From positions 372,001-436,000 of the forward strand of contig OZ237738.1 of assembly GCA_965178125.1 (NCBI GenBank): a stretch of DNA of 64,000 nucleotides, in the 5' to 3' direction. This DNA comes from Bilabrum cf. latius. Taxonomy: Eukaryota; Bigyra: Bicosoecida; Bigyra; Bicosoecida. This document shows, in pieces, positions 15,001 through 26,936 of this stretch (position 1 is its first letter; each line of letters opens with the position of its first letter). The position numbers and the translations under genes are program-made. The notes under the pieces were generated by a model. That model saw only the letters and a list, made by a program, of their open reading frames with translations, was not told where the DNA came from and ran no database searches.

Positions 15001-18000
15001 CGTCTGGGAGCACTGGGGCCAGACACAGCACCGACCACGAACGTGCCAGAGCGGAAGCTGGGCCTGACCGATCCAGTGAAAGACTCGGAGCTCAGTGCAG
15101 TGGGTGACACAGTGGTCTGCCCCACAACCGAGACGACCCGCAAGTCAGTGGGGGCCACCTGGCTACCGTCCACGAAGAGCTTCACGGAAGACGTGCTCAC
15201 GATCCCTGGCGTCTTCACCACGGCGATATGCACGTACCGCTGGAGAGGCACAACGGAAGGCGCGGATCTGACTCGAAGAGACCCACCGAGATCGATCGCG
15301 ATCCTGCCAGCCCCATCCACGCCGAGGACTGCGCCCTCGCCGCGACCCGCCAGCCCGCCGCTGCTGCCAGTGGAGTTCACACCTACCACCTCCACGATGG
15401 TGTTGTCGATGGCATCGGATGGTACTGGAGATACGCCGGGCACTGATCCGCCTGCCCAGCCGCCACTCGTAGCAGGTGTGCTAGCGTACACCCAAGCCAT
15501 CATGGTGAACCCCGCATCCCCGAGCAGGGGCATTGCGGCCAGAGACCGCACAGCATCACCGGCCTGGTTGCCCAGCTGCAATAGACCCCTGTTCCAGGCC
15601 ATGCTGTTGGTAGTTCCGATCAGCTGGCCGCCGCGCCCTACATTCTGGGACACCTCGATGTCAGTGGAGGGGTCCATCTCGTCCATCGAGTCAGCACTGC
15701 CGATCTGAGTACCGCTGCCCTCCCGCAGGGGCCAACGCACGAACAAGCCGTTGTTGTACAGCCGAACCAGCCGACTGCCGCGCAGAGCCTCTGCGACCAC
15801 GCGTACATCCACGATGAAACCCGCCCACCTCCGACCAGAGCCCAGTCGACCAATGCTGATTGGGGCTGCCGCGATCGCGGGTGCGTTCTGGGCAGCCTCG
15901 GCGGAGGTCGCGGTGGGCTTGCGCAGTTGCGTGCTGATCTCCTCACCGTTAAGGAACAGGTGCGTTCCCGCATCCTTCTTCTCTAAAGAGCGGCGGACCA
16001 CTGCCACATGGTACCACCGCCTGGGCGCCAGTGCGCTGGTACCCTGCACGCGCACATCCTGGCCATATTCGAGTGACAGCACACCACTGCGCAATGATAG
16101 GGCCACGCCGGTACCTTGCGTGGCATAGTCACTGCCAGTTGCCGAGGCACCACCAGACAGGTCAGTACCCATGATGTGACTCACACCAGACGGGATGAAG
16201 TCACCGTCGTAGTATACCCAAGCAGACATCGTGAAGGAGGCATCACCCACGAGTCCAGAGTTACTGAGGGACCTCGCGCCGTTGCCAGTGCTGCCCGATG
16301 ATCCACTGAAGTGCAGAGCGCCGTCCTTCCACACACCTCCGCCAACGCTGCCAGAGTTGCTGTGCCCCGAAGCATCCAGCAGCAAGCTGCCGCTTTGTTC
16401 CTAGGTGCGCCACCACAGGGCATATCCATCTGTAGCCATGTCATCCGCGACTTCATCGTACAAAAGCTCCGCCTCATCCGGGGTCAGGGCGCGACTGAAC
16501 ACGCGAACACGACCGACATCGCCATGGAATCCGCCGGGGACCACACCTCGGCCTCCACCAGTGGTACTGCCAGGACCAGCCAAAGCCGCGCCGATCGTGA
16601 CATCGCTCCCGATGCTGACCTGGGGTAGGCCATCCACAGCGACATCGGCAGCCTGCTGTCCGTTGACATACAGCTGGGTGCGGTTGGTGTCACGGTCATA
16701 CACTGCTGTCAGCATCACCCAAGCGGGCGCATCCTCGACCTATCCTACCACTGACACACCTGGGGGGGAGTAGTCTTCGGTTTCGGTCGAGTCGTCGGGA
16801 AGGAGCATGGCCTAGGAGCCCGGCAGAGCCGAAAACCCAGTCTGCGCCACCTCACGGGTGAGAGGAATGGCAGGCGTTCCGCTGGGCGCAGTTGGGCTCT
16901 GCAGGTACCTCAGGTCAAACGCCTGGCTGTCTTTGGCATACCCTGTGCTGAAAAGTGAAGCTGTGCTGCTCTACCGCGCGGCATCCGTGGGTGCCCTGCG
17001 AGCCAGCATGCTGACGGTCAGGCCGGTCCTCGAGAAATTGGCTCCACGCAGGCCGGGAACGCGGAGGAAACCCCCCGATCCACGCAGGCTAACGTAAGAG
17101 ATCTGGAAGGCGGTTGCAGGAAACTGCACAGTTCCTTCAACCTCGGCGGTGCGGTCGTTACCGGATAGATCAGCCACAGTCACTTGACCCAGGTTGGTGG
17201 CGATCTGGTCCGCAGTGAAGTCATACGAGGCCTCCAGGTCAGAGGTAGTGTCTGCAGACCCAGTGTCAGCATACACCTCAAACTCATCGATCACCAGCGT
17301 GCCCTCGGTGCTATTGGCAAGCTTCAGCCTCAGGGCTGTGGCAAAAGTAGGCGTGTTGAGTGCGTACAGGTGCCTCAGTGGCGAAGTGGGCTGGATCGTG
17401 TCGATCTCGACCCACGAGGTGTCCATGGTAGTCGCAGAAGGGTTCATTACGCGGGTGTACTCCAGCGTGATGTTACCCATCAGTCGGTTGGCGAACACGC
17501 CAGTGTTGTCGCGCCCGAAGGCCACCATACGGACCCGCTTGCCGCCATCAGGCAGCACCACAGCGGCATAGTAGTAGTCCCTGGACTGGGCGCGAGACTT
17601 GAACATGTCTGCCGCGGGCACAAATGCATCAAGGTCTCCATACCTGCCATCCACCAGAGACTGCTCGCTCTGTGACCGGGTGCGGTTGCTGGGGTGGAAG
17701 CCTGACGTGAACACCGGCTGCCCACGGGCGATGTTTCCAGCCTGCATGGCAGCAGGCAAAGTGAAGTCCACCTGTGGCCTCAGCTCGTCCTGGTGCAGCT
17801 GGCCCTCACCCACGCTCTGGAGACGAAGCGGGCCCGCCGTGCCCCCAGCCCCCACGATGGGCTGCAGGGTGACACGGGTCTGACGCACGGACCGGTAGGC
17901 GGCGCTGTCTACCCGCATGGAAGCGCGTGGATGGGGCGCGGGGAAGCGGGCCCCACGCGGTGCCTGCAGCGTGACGGTGAAGTGCTTGTCATCCGTGATA

Positions 18001-21000
18001 GCCTGGGCCCCGGAGGACTGCAGCGGGACCGTGATGTACTTGGGGCTCGTGTCGCCGTGCGCCCACGAGATCTCGCCGCTTGCTGCCAGGAAATGGGTGC
18101 CAGCCTCAGCACTGCCTGCCACAGTGTGGAATCCGACCACGATCTCAGGTGCAGCTGCTCCGCTGCCAGCAGATCGAGAGCGCTTTGTGATGGCTCCACC
18201 TGCAGCAGACCGGACAACCTTGACGCGAACAGCGGGAGCTGCTGCCGAAGTGACGATGCTAGCAGACTCGGTACGGACCGTAGGCATAGTGGCCCCGGTG
18301 CGAGTCTCTCGGAAGAACAGCTCGAGACCAACACCTTCCTGGGGTCCGTTGCACCCATCATCGTTGATGGCATCAGCCCCGGTATCACCAGAAGCAAACT
18401 GAGAGTCCCACGAGTTACCGCACATGGGGTGTCCCATCTCCAGCGTAGAGTAGCAGGAGCACCCGTCGTCATCCAGCATGATCGACTTGATGCCGTTCTA
18501 TTGCCTGTACATGAACTAAGACTACTCCCGGCCGTGGAAGCCGCCTTGCGCAACCACAACTGGCTGCCACACGTGCTTGTCTGCGTGCCCCGAGGCCAGG
18601 CCAGAGTTGTCCTCGAGCACGTCGTAGAGAGTCTCCTCGCCCTTACTGAATGCAAGCCAGGCCCGGTGGGCCACGTCATTGTTCGGGTCGAAGGTCCAAA
18701 TGTACGTAGTGCCTTTGCTGTCACGAGCCATCAGCTGCGTGGACTCCTCCTTCAGGAAGGAGGGCATCTTGGCGAAGCAGTAGTCCGCGTCAGGGTCACA
18801 ATCGCCGAAGTCCTCAGAGAGCACGTCGTTCTCGCCGGATGGGAACGAAGACCGCGTGTGTCCATGGTACCACCAGAACCGGGTCCAGCCGCCATCGTCA
18901 GTGTCCATGTCACACTCAGCGCGCCACCCACCCTTTGCGTCCATTGACTGGTCCCCAGCCAGGGACAGCAGGCGGGGTCCGTTCAGCAGGCCAAGCTCGC
19001 CACCCACGGCAAGCCCAGGAGCGTTGGCAGTAGCGCCGAGCCGATGCAGAGCAATCACCTCGGAGGCTGACATCGAGCTAGAGTACACGCGAGCCTGATG
19101 AACGGCACCGCGGAACCTGCGGCCGCTGTCCGTGCAGGAGGGGTTCCTGCACCCGATCAGGACACGGTGCGTGGACCTGCTGTGGGTCTGCACGGAGGAA
19201 GTGGTGCGGCTGCGCAGGACATACCCGTCCTTGTAGAGCGTGCGAGTCCTGGTGGCTGCATCCACCGTGAGCACGAGGTGAATGCGGCGGCTGCCACCGA
19301 ACGAGTCCTCTTCCTGGGGGGTGCGCTGGGACGAGCTGGTGCGGCGGCGACCATCAGACGAGTCGAGCCACTCTCCGCGGTAGAGCTCTCCAAACGTGAT
19401 GGCATCGAATGAACCGGTGGAGTCCTTGCTCTCTGCAAGGGAGATCACTGCGCCCCCACCGTTGGATGAATGGTCATTGGCAGCCGAGACCCAGGCCTCG
19501 ATGGTGAACGAGGTCAAGTCAGAAGCAAGGGCACCGCAATCTGCATGCCCAGCCCCGTCCAGCACAAGAGACCCACCGCTCACGCGTGCAGTGCCCTCCA
19601 GCGAGCACTAGAAGCCGGTGGACGAGGCAGTGCTGCCTCCCACGCGGTTCATCGAATTCACCAGAGCGGCACTCCTGCGGGTGGCAGCAGCAGACGCAGT
19701 GCTGGCGCCCTCCTCGTCCAAGGAAGATCCCCCGTCAAAGTCCCAATCAGCGGCTGCCTTGGCAAGGGCGCTGACCTCAAGGCCAATGAGTGAAGGGCCT
19801 CCGCCTGCAGCACCGTGCACTGCGACCACGTCACGCATGGACAGGGCCCGCGAGTAGAACCGCACGTCGTACAGCCTGCCGTTCCACACGTGCTCGTTGC
19901 CACTGGCGGGGTCCTGGTGGATTCCCAGCTGCAAAGGAGCGGCCTTGATGGAGGGGGGCGCGTTGGCGGACGGCTGGCCGCGGATGGCGGCGTCCGTGTC
20001 GAGCTGAGCCACTGCCTTGGCTCCGTTGATGTAGATGGTGGTGCTCTCGAGCTTCTTGCTGGAGGGAGTCCTGGTCACGCACACGTGGGTCCACTCGCCC
20101 ACGGTGCCGGCGTCCTTGGACAGCACGCGGGCCCCACGGAAATCCACGCCGAGCCGGCCGCCCTTGAACGCACCGAAGACGAGGCCTTGGTTCGTCTGAA
20201 TGCCGCTGTAGGCGCGCAGCCCCAGGATGGGCGCATAGGACAGGGACGAGGGCCACTGGGTGCCGCCTTGATATCCGTCGTACCGAAACCAAGCGCAGAA
20301 CGAGAAGGCCTGGTCGCCTTCTACAGGGACAGGGGTGTCGCTGCTGCCTGCTTGCGCTGCGCCGGCCTCTTCAGTGGTAGTGGCGGACTTGAAGAGAAAC
20401 CCACCATCGGAGGCGCTGAACTTGTACTGGCTGGTGGCGGGCAGGTCGAAGCCACGGCCGGAGTAGTCGCGCACGTCGCCATTGGGCCGGGGCGCACCCC
20501 CGCCGGGAAGCAAGTACCATGCAACCATCTGATCTCCCGTGGCTGCATCGAGGTGCGCGCGGCACGACTGCATGGGTGCCTCCCCTGCTGTCCACACGGC
20601 CACAGAGCCGAATGCCCGGCCGTAGGTGGTGCCACCCGGCACCCGATAGAGGGCGCTCACAGCGCCCGAGTCGGCTCCCGCGTAGATGGCGGCCACTCCG
20701 TTGGAATCAGGGGTCCAGTCGCAGAGTGCGGTGGTGGACGAGACACGGGCCACTGCTCCGTACCCGTCACCCCCCTGCACCGTCATGGTACTGCCCTCCA
20801 CCTGCATGCGAGGCGGCAGGACGTTGTTCACGCAGGCGTCCGAGTCTGCCCCCGTGGACATGCACGACACGGTGGCCCAGTTGAAGTTGGTGCAGGCCTG
20901 GCTGGTTGAGGCGCTGGACCCGCGCACCAGTGATGGCCCATTGGCACCCACCGCCCGGGAGGGGTACTGGATCAGGTACGCGTGGTCGTATGTGCTTGAC

Positions 21001-21770
21001 CCCCTCAGCCCGGCCGAGGACTTGCCGCTTCGCCCCGACACCATGAGCCCGATGGCACCGCGCGCCAGCCCCTCATCGGCCTCCAGCGTGGCACCACCGC
21101 TCCTCCTGCTCGCGTTGAACACAGAGGTGCCCGATGCCTGGTCCTCCACGTTGAGGTTGCCGGGCAGCAGAGCCGAGGACTGCGTGGTGGACGCAGTGGC
21201 GTACCCCACCAGAGTCATGGCTCCAGTGGGCGAGACGAAGTCGCAATGGGCGGTATTGGACATCCAAGGCTCGTAAGTTCCGGATGAGATGGCATCCACG
21301 GCCGAGAGCCAGTTGGCACAGCCGGGAAGCTTGGTTGTAGTAAAAGTTGGAGACGAGCTGCCACCCAGCACGATGGCAGGAGACAGCGAGGTCGAGTCAG
21401 TGGCGTCCTCTGCCACACCTGCCTCGGCAGTGATGGCATACTCTGTCTCGGGATCGAGCGGCGCGGCCAGCTCCTCGCCTACCCTCAGGCTGAACTGGAG
21501 GACGCTGTCTGGCGTCCCAGCCCTGTCGTCAATTGCGGCGATACCAGCGTCAAACTCGGCGACCGCCACGCCGTCTGAGCGGCGGACGACAAAAACGGAG
21601 TGACCTGGACGCGCCTTGATTGCCGTGTCGAAGTGAATCTCAATCGTCGACGGCGACAGCGCGACCGAAGTCGCACCGTCGCTCGGCAGGGATCCATCAA
21701 CCGCTAGGGAAGCGAGTGACGAAGCCGCGAGGCTTCCAGCCAGGACCGCCAAGAAGGCGGATCTCGCCAT
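1..21770 (-). CDS. Giant secreted or surface multidomain adhesin-like protein (3' end off the window)
   Basis: Starts at the ATG at 21770 with a hydrophobic signal peptide (about 20 residues) and runs off the left edge. Exons: 21770-13026, 12933-12045, 11933-11822, 11720-10362, 10272-10022 and 9927-<1; all five junctions keep phase, giving more than 7,090 codons. Order of regions: SbsA-type Ig-like (about 21700-21340); LamG/ConA-like; a fibrinogen-related region with 'DMDTDDGGWTRFWW' (about 18900-18300); Calx-beta (about 18300-17950); discoidin-like (about 17760-17260); several LamG repeats; a DUF4215-type Cys-rich repeat (about 14150-13990); more LamG; an ILEI-like region (about 9620-9300); three H-lectin-like repeats ('YDSGW'); cadherin repeats (about 7800-4100, with D-x-N-[DE]-x-P signatures); IPT/TIG repeats (about 4100-1). 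Every in-frame stop inside exons is TAG. The architecture implies extracellular adhesion or carbohydrate binding; ligand and any C-terminal membrane anchor are unknown. Domain names are from motif recognition, not a profile search. Confidence 0.9.
9928..12044 (-). other. Introns 2-5 of the giant adhesin gene
   Basis: Four further GT-AG introns are predicted at 12044-11934 (111 nt, phase 1), 11821-11721 (101 nt, phase 2), 10361-10273 (89 nt, phase 2) and 10021-9928 (94 nt, phase 1). Donors are GTGAGT or GTAAGA; acceptors end in GCAG. Each removes a frame change and joins LamG-like segments, for example 'FSYEGS' to 'NCGNMRTW'. The in-frame TAA at 10360-10358 lies inside the fourth of these introns, so it is not an exception to the TAG-only rule. 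Confidence 0.8.
12934..13025 (-). other. Intron 1 of the giant adhesin gene
   Basis: The donor reads GTAAGA after codon GCG and the acceptor ends CGCAG. Length is 92 nt, phase 0. Splicing joins 'LQTYA' to 'SVWNYNFYV' and restores a LamG strand ending in 'WEHVVMSY'. Unspliced, the first-exon frame meets a TGA at 12869. Confidence 0.85.
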
Positions 21771-22496
21771 GACTGTCTTGTCTTACTGCTTGCAAGTGAT
21801 TGAGGCTGCGTTCATGAACGAGGGTGAAGTTTGGAGGACAATCAAGATACTACGTTGGCAGCCACATCAAGTGCGCGTCAGGGTTCTCGGTTCTGTTCCA
21901 ATTGAGTCCAGGCAGCGGCTAGAACGCAATAGGAATCGTTACAACAAAAAATGCGCAGTACTGGATTTTGTTGCGGCTTGCAGCGCTTTGGCAGTAAGCA
22001 TCGGCCTCTAGGACGAATGAGCTGTGTGGCACGCGCGTAGTCGGAACCTACCCTCAGGGGGTCCACGACGAACGAATGTGCCACACCGACCAACAAGAAA
22101 GACGAACTTACACAGGATAATCAACGAATACCTAGCAATACGCACACAGAGAGTCTGTGAGTGCTGTGCCTGTGCAAGGGATAGGTACATGGACAGGGCA
22201 AACGTCACTGTTGGATGAAACGGCTCGGATCTACTCGGGTCAGCAGAAAGGCACAGCCATGAGTATCTGGCTGCACTTTTGTAGAAATAGGGGTGGCCTC
22301 ACTTGTGAGTCTGTATCGTAAATGCCGCTTAGGCACGGATGATGCCTCTCGCGGTCTGCCACGGCGCCACAGAAAACATTTCACCCCCCACGGTCGCATG
22401 AGGTTCCGCAAGAATTGCGCGGCAGCGAAACGCAGCTTCAAGGTCGCACGACAGCCTGAAGCGGCACCTTCGCCACATAAAGGCCGGCTCCAATCC
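21771..22496. other. Intergenic region between divergent genes
   Basis: This 726-bp stretch separates the start codon of the giant minus-strand gene from the start codon of the sphingomyelinase-like gene. It is less GC-rich than the flanking exons. Open frames in it are short, with no recognisable motif and no splice signals joining them to either neighbour. It presumably holds both promoters and 5' untranslated regions; I see no specific regulatory motif. Confidence 0.5.
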
Positions 22497-24332
22497 ATGG
22501 CAGCCATACTTGTTATACCTCTACTATGCTTGGTGGGAGTTGATGCACTGAAGGATTCGTTGGAGTGAGGAGCAGCATTTCAACCATCGCGCTATATTGC
22601 AATAGAAGTTGTTTCGCAGCGATCCACCACTTGCTCCACGACCCGCGAGACTTGCAGGTGCTCGGTCTGTAAAGACATTGTAGCTCTACTGCAAGATGCC
22701 GACAAGCCCATCCCTGAAGATGTCGTGGAAGCGGTTGCGAAGTCTGTTTGCATTGCTGGGGATGGCGGCTTTGGGTATTCGTGCAGCGGCGCATACGCGT
22801 GCGAGAATCTCTGCGATGGTGTTTCCAAGACATGGCCGCCAGTTGTCCTCTATATTATTTCTTAGCTTGCCGATACCCCTGAGGCCGACTGCGAAGCGCT
22901 GGGATTTTGCCCAAGCAACGCCTCTATCGTGGGGTTGCCCGAGCACGGCCGCTTCGACCCGAGCTACAGGAGTGCAGCGATTCGGCCAAGCAGCTCCGCT
23001 TTGCAAGCAGAGAATGCTTCCAACGTTGTCCGAATTGGCCACATCACGGACATCCACCTTGATCTGCACTACACGGTGGGAGCGGCAACGGACTGCGGGG
23101 AGCCTTCGTGCTGCTGGCCCTCACAGGTCAAGCCGACCGGACAGAACGACTCGTGCGGGTTCTGGGGAGACCACCACGGAGACACACCGCCGGCTATGCT
23201 GGATTTCCTGATCGAGCAGGCGGGCGCCATGAACCTCACCGCAGTGTATGCCACCGGGGACGACCCCTCCCACCAGGTGTGGCAGCAGACCGGGCCCATC
23301 AACAACAACCACTCCGTGTACGTGGCGCAGCGGTACAACGCGCTCCTGGGCAAGCGCGGGCCGGGGGGCGGCCCCGTCCAGATCGTCCCCGGTCTCGGAA
23401 ATCACGCGGGCTTCCCTGTGAACTGTTTCGCCATCCCCCCCTCGGTCAACCGCAGCGACCTCTACACGATCCACGCAGACACGTACAGGCAGTACGGCTG
23501 GCTCAGTGAGGACGCCCATGCGCAGTACCTAGAGGGAGGCTTCTTCTCCATGCCCGTGCAGGGCACCAAGGGAGTGGCCATCGTTCTCAACGACAACCTT
23601 CACGTCTCGGACAACTTCTACACTGCCCTGGGACAGGACCCTGACATGGCAGGCATGCTCACGTGGCTAGAGAAACAGCTGCAAGCCGCTCGCGCCGCGG
23701 GCTAGTGGGTGCACTTGCTGTTCCACCACCCCCCTGGCAATGGGGGGACTCAGACGGGCTGGCTGGAGGACGGCGTGGTACGCCTGTCCATCGAGTATGA
23801 CGACGTGGTGAAGGCCACATTCCACGGGCACATCCACAGCTCGGACCTGAGCGTGTGGTGGAAGAATGCAACGACAGCGGCCGGCAGCACCGAGGACGCA
23901 GGGTCCCAGGTGCCATTCCTCGTCAACTACATCGGGCCCGCGCCGGTACCCAGGGGCGGCATCAACCCGTCGTTCAGGACGTACGACGTGGATGCAGACA
24001 CGGGGGAGGTGCTGGAGATGCGCGAGTTCCGCGTGAACCTCGCGTCCCAGGGGCTGCTCAATCGTGAGTCGCGGCTCCCCTTGCCCCGCCTGGAGCCCCC
24101 AGTGGTGGCCAGCCGCGATTACAACCTCCCGGACCTCAGCGCCGCCTCCTGGGCCAGCTTCGCGAATCGGATGAGGACCGACAACGCCTCTTTTTTCGCG
24201 TGGGAGCTCAACGCACAGACGGGGAACCCTGACTTGGTGTCTCACTCGGCCAAGGAACGGCTCGAGAGGGTGTGCCACATGATCGGTGGCACGAATGCCG
24301 TGAGGCAACAGTGCCAGGCAGCGGGACTGTGA
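22497..24332 (+). CDS. Acid sphingomyelinase-like phosphodiesterase
   Basis: Two exons, 22497-22564 and 22658-24332 (93-nt intron, donor GTGAGG, acceptor TGCAG), give 580 aa. Exon 1 encodes a signal peptide. Exon 2 opens with a saposin-B-like domain ('CSVCKDIVALL', six or more Cys), then a calcineurin-like metallophosphatase: D-x-H in 'TDIHLD', 'TGDDPSHQVW', 'GNHAGFPVNCF', 'FHHPPG' and 'FHGHIHSSDL' supply the metal-ligand Asp, Asn and His residues expected of this family. The saposin-plus-phosphatase order is that of acid sphingomyelinase, which hydrolyses sphingomyelin to ceramide in lysosomes or outside the cell. In-frame TAGs occur near 22850 and at 23703-23705; the second precedes 'WVHLLFHHPPG'. 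The gene ends in TGA. Substrate specificity within the SMPD1/SMPDL3 group cannot be decided from sequence. Confidence 0.9.
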
Positions 24333-24592
24333 TGGGTACAAAGCTCGCAACATGCGCTTGCATGCAGATGCGAGTCTGCCGGCTGTGTGACCCGCAGCCA
24401 TAGCTGGAGCGCGTGGGCACAATGGCGGCCCTTAAGGCTGCGTGTGCGCCTGCGCTGCCAGTCTATTGCTCTGCACAATGCCGGTGGATCCACGCGTGCA
24501 CCTTTCTAATATTGACATTGAATAGCGACGCGAATGTATTGCATGGATCATTGGATGCCACACCACTCGCCGCTGGAACTTTTATGAAAAAT

Positions 24593-25963
24593 TTACCCGT
24601 CAAGGTGGACGCGGATCCGGCCCCTCCCCTCCCCTGCCGTCCCACGCCCCCCGGCTTGCTGCCCCCTTCCTCGGCCCCTGCCCCTGCCCCTGGCAGCCTG
24701 CTATCTCGCCCTCTACCTGCCGCTGGCCTCCCTTCTTGCCGCCTCTCCGGGCAGCACCACGTGCTCTGACCCATCCGGGGCGCTCCTCAGCTGCAGCAGC
24801 CCGCACCCGATCATGTCCAGCACGTGCAAGCTCGTGGCCAGAGGAGAGGTCTTCATCTCCCTTGCCTCCAGCACCGACCGCAGCACGCGCCCGTCCTTGG
24901 ACCTCCGCAGCACCGTGGCGAGCTCAGCCCTCCCCGCGGATATAAAGCTGCAGAGCGTCTGGCAGCCCGGCACCGTCACGTAAAAACTTGCTCGCTGGGA
25001 GGCAGCGGCGGAACGGGCGCCGCTGCTGCTGGCACTGGTGCTGGGCGCTGGGACACTGAGGGCCGCCGCTGCCGCCGCATCCGTTCGGGGGACCAGGACA
25101 CCGACCTTCTTCAGGATGCCGACAGCGACACGGACTGGTACCCTGAGTGTGGGCGGCTTTGCGGCAGCCCCAGCCCCTGGCCTCGTGCTGCCCGTCGCAT
25201 TTTCAGCGGCAGGACTCGGAGCAGCCTCGGAGATCGAGGGTGCTTTGGAAGCAGTGGCTCGCGGCAGGATGGGTAGACTCGTGTCCTCAGCGGCGTGCGA
25301 CACGCAGACGGTTGCTTCGATGTCTGCCTGGCTGGCTGAGGCCCCGTCGCGGCGCCCCATAAGGCGGAACAGCCGTCCAAGCCGGAACAGGACGGCGCGC
25401 TCCGCGAGGGTTTCTGCCTTCGCTGACAGCGATGCACCGACGATTGATAGCTCTGGAATGCTGGCGAATCCTGTTTCTCCATGAACTCCAAGCGGCAGCC
25501 AAACTTCCACAAGGTCGTTCAGGAGCACCGCCACTGGTGCTGCTCCGCCAGAACCGGCCCGCGTGGCTACAGCACCACGGCCGTCGCCCAGTTTCGCTCT
25601 GGACAAGCTCTGGAGCTCTATCTTAGCGACGGCTCTTGCTTGACTCAGCAAAACAATTCTGGCTGCCGCTAGGCTGACGACTTGTTGCTTTTGTTGTCGT
25701 TGCCATCCAACCATTGTGTGCTGGTCTGCCAGCAGTTCAGACACTGGAAGCCAGGCTGCATGGCCACTCGTTGGTCCTTTAGGTACGATGGAAGAATCTC
25801 TAGATCGCTTTGTGCCTACCAAATTCGCTGCATCAGTGTGATGATGCCTTGGAAGTCCCGAGCGTATTCTCTTGGATCTGTTCCAGGCACCACCACTTCG
25901 GAGTATCGAGACTGAAGCATCGGTATCCAGCGCTACTGGCGATATCAGATATTCATGGTCCAT
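24593..25963 (-). CDS. STK19-like winged-helix protein (start uncertain)
   Basis: The C-terminal half matches the STK19 family: 'VLFRLGRLFRLMG', 'ILKKVGVLVPRTD', 'SFYVTVPGC', 'GRAELATVLRRSK' and 'LHVLDMIGCGLLQ' correspond in order to the family's winged-helix segments. Despite its kinase name, STK19 is a DNA-binding factor in transcription-coupled repair. With TAG read as Gln at 24715-24713 and 24703-24701, the frame continues through an R/G-rich tail to a TAA at 24595-24593. The start is unclear: the frame stays open past 25963, where the first good ATG lies ('MDHEYLIS'), and the first 150 or so residues have no recognised domain, so an upstream intron or a later start is possible. The STK19 call is firm for about 24730-25430. 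Confidence 0.7.
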
Positions 25964-26936
25964 AAGACCAAAATTTATTCCATGCGCAAAGCACACGACG
26001 CCGAGCAAACGGAATGCGGGCACTGTTCGCAAATGGTTCCGGTTCCCGGTTCCGGTATGCTGTGTGGCATCGGTGCCAGTGGACGCGTTCGGTATTTGCT
26101 GCACAGCGAAAGGCCTTTGGCAGTCGTGGAGTAGGAGTCATCCGAATCGTAGCCTCTTCGTCCAGATCAGCGTCTGCATTGAATCATGGCAAGCAAGGGG
26201 CCAGAATTACCGCCAACGCCGGCGGGCCCTGAGCCGTCTCCCCAGCGTGGGACTGCTCCAGATACCGCGAGGCTCCACGCTGGAGACGAATGCAAGCATC
26301 TTCAACAAGCATCGTTAGATTGCAGCATTAGACACCAGGCAAACAAAGCCACAGCGTGTGCCAAACACTTTGCTGATGTGAGTATACGCATCGGAGGTGC
26401 CCCTTCCAGAACTTACACCTTGGCCTCAACTGCATCGTGTATTGTTATATCGAAACAAATGTGTGGCCTGCTACAACACCCTCGCAGTACAAAAGATGCC
26501 GTCACGAGGTTACAAGAAGAAAGCGAGAGGCCAGCAAGAAGGCAGGTTCGGGGTGGTCACTTTTCGGCTGATACGTGAAAGATTTGTGACTCATTGTATT
26601 GCTACTTTGGCACCATCCCTTTTTGCTGCATGCATAGCAGCTCAAGGCAGGACATGTCGCACATCAATAATCTGACATAATTGAATTACCACCCAACATT
26701 AATTCCGTTGGGCGAAACGATGCCTGTGAAAAGGCAAACCAGCGCGTGCTGTTGGGTTCTTTATCCCTTTATATATATTTCGATCTGGTTGCATCCAATC
26801 AGGGAAACGCATTTCCAGTTGGCTCAGCCGAGGGGAATCTAGGATCGCATCCAAGATTCTAGCGCCTGTTCTTGTGCTTGCCGCACTTTCACTGAATAGA
26901 GAAGACAGCACAAAAGCTTGCGCCGAAAATTGAGAC
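25964..26936. other. Intergenic or unresolved region upstream of two divergent genes
   Basis: This lies between the presumed start of the STK19-like gene (minus) and the start of the large disordered-protein gene (plus). Short open frames exist on both strands, including a minus-strand frame at 25953-26141, and any of them could be a 5' exon of the STK19-like gene. I found no splice pair or motif that decides this. The last 300 bases are AT-richer and contain a TATATAT stretch near 26770. Confidence 0.4.

Noticed and set aside
1-21770. The giant locus as a decayed pseudogene or a series of small separate genes
   Set aside because: All breaks are TAG, none are frameshifts, domains continue across them, and the same pattern affects essential genes such as SMC5 and the HECT ligase.
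22293-22496. Extending the sphingomyelinase-like protein upstream of 22497
   Set aside because: The frame is open, but the upstream part is basic and lacks a signal peptide, whereas the ATG at 22497 begins directly with one.
22565-22605. A 41-nt intron in the sphingomyelinase-like gene
   Set aside because: The reading phase does not match exon 2; the acceptor at 22657 (93 nt) keeps phase and fits the usual intron length.
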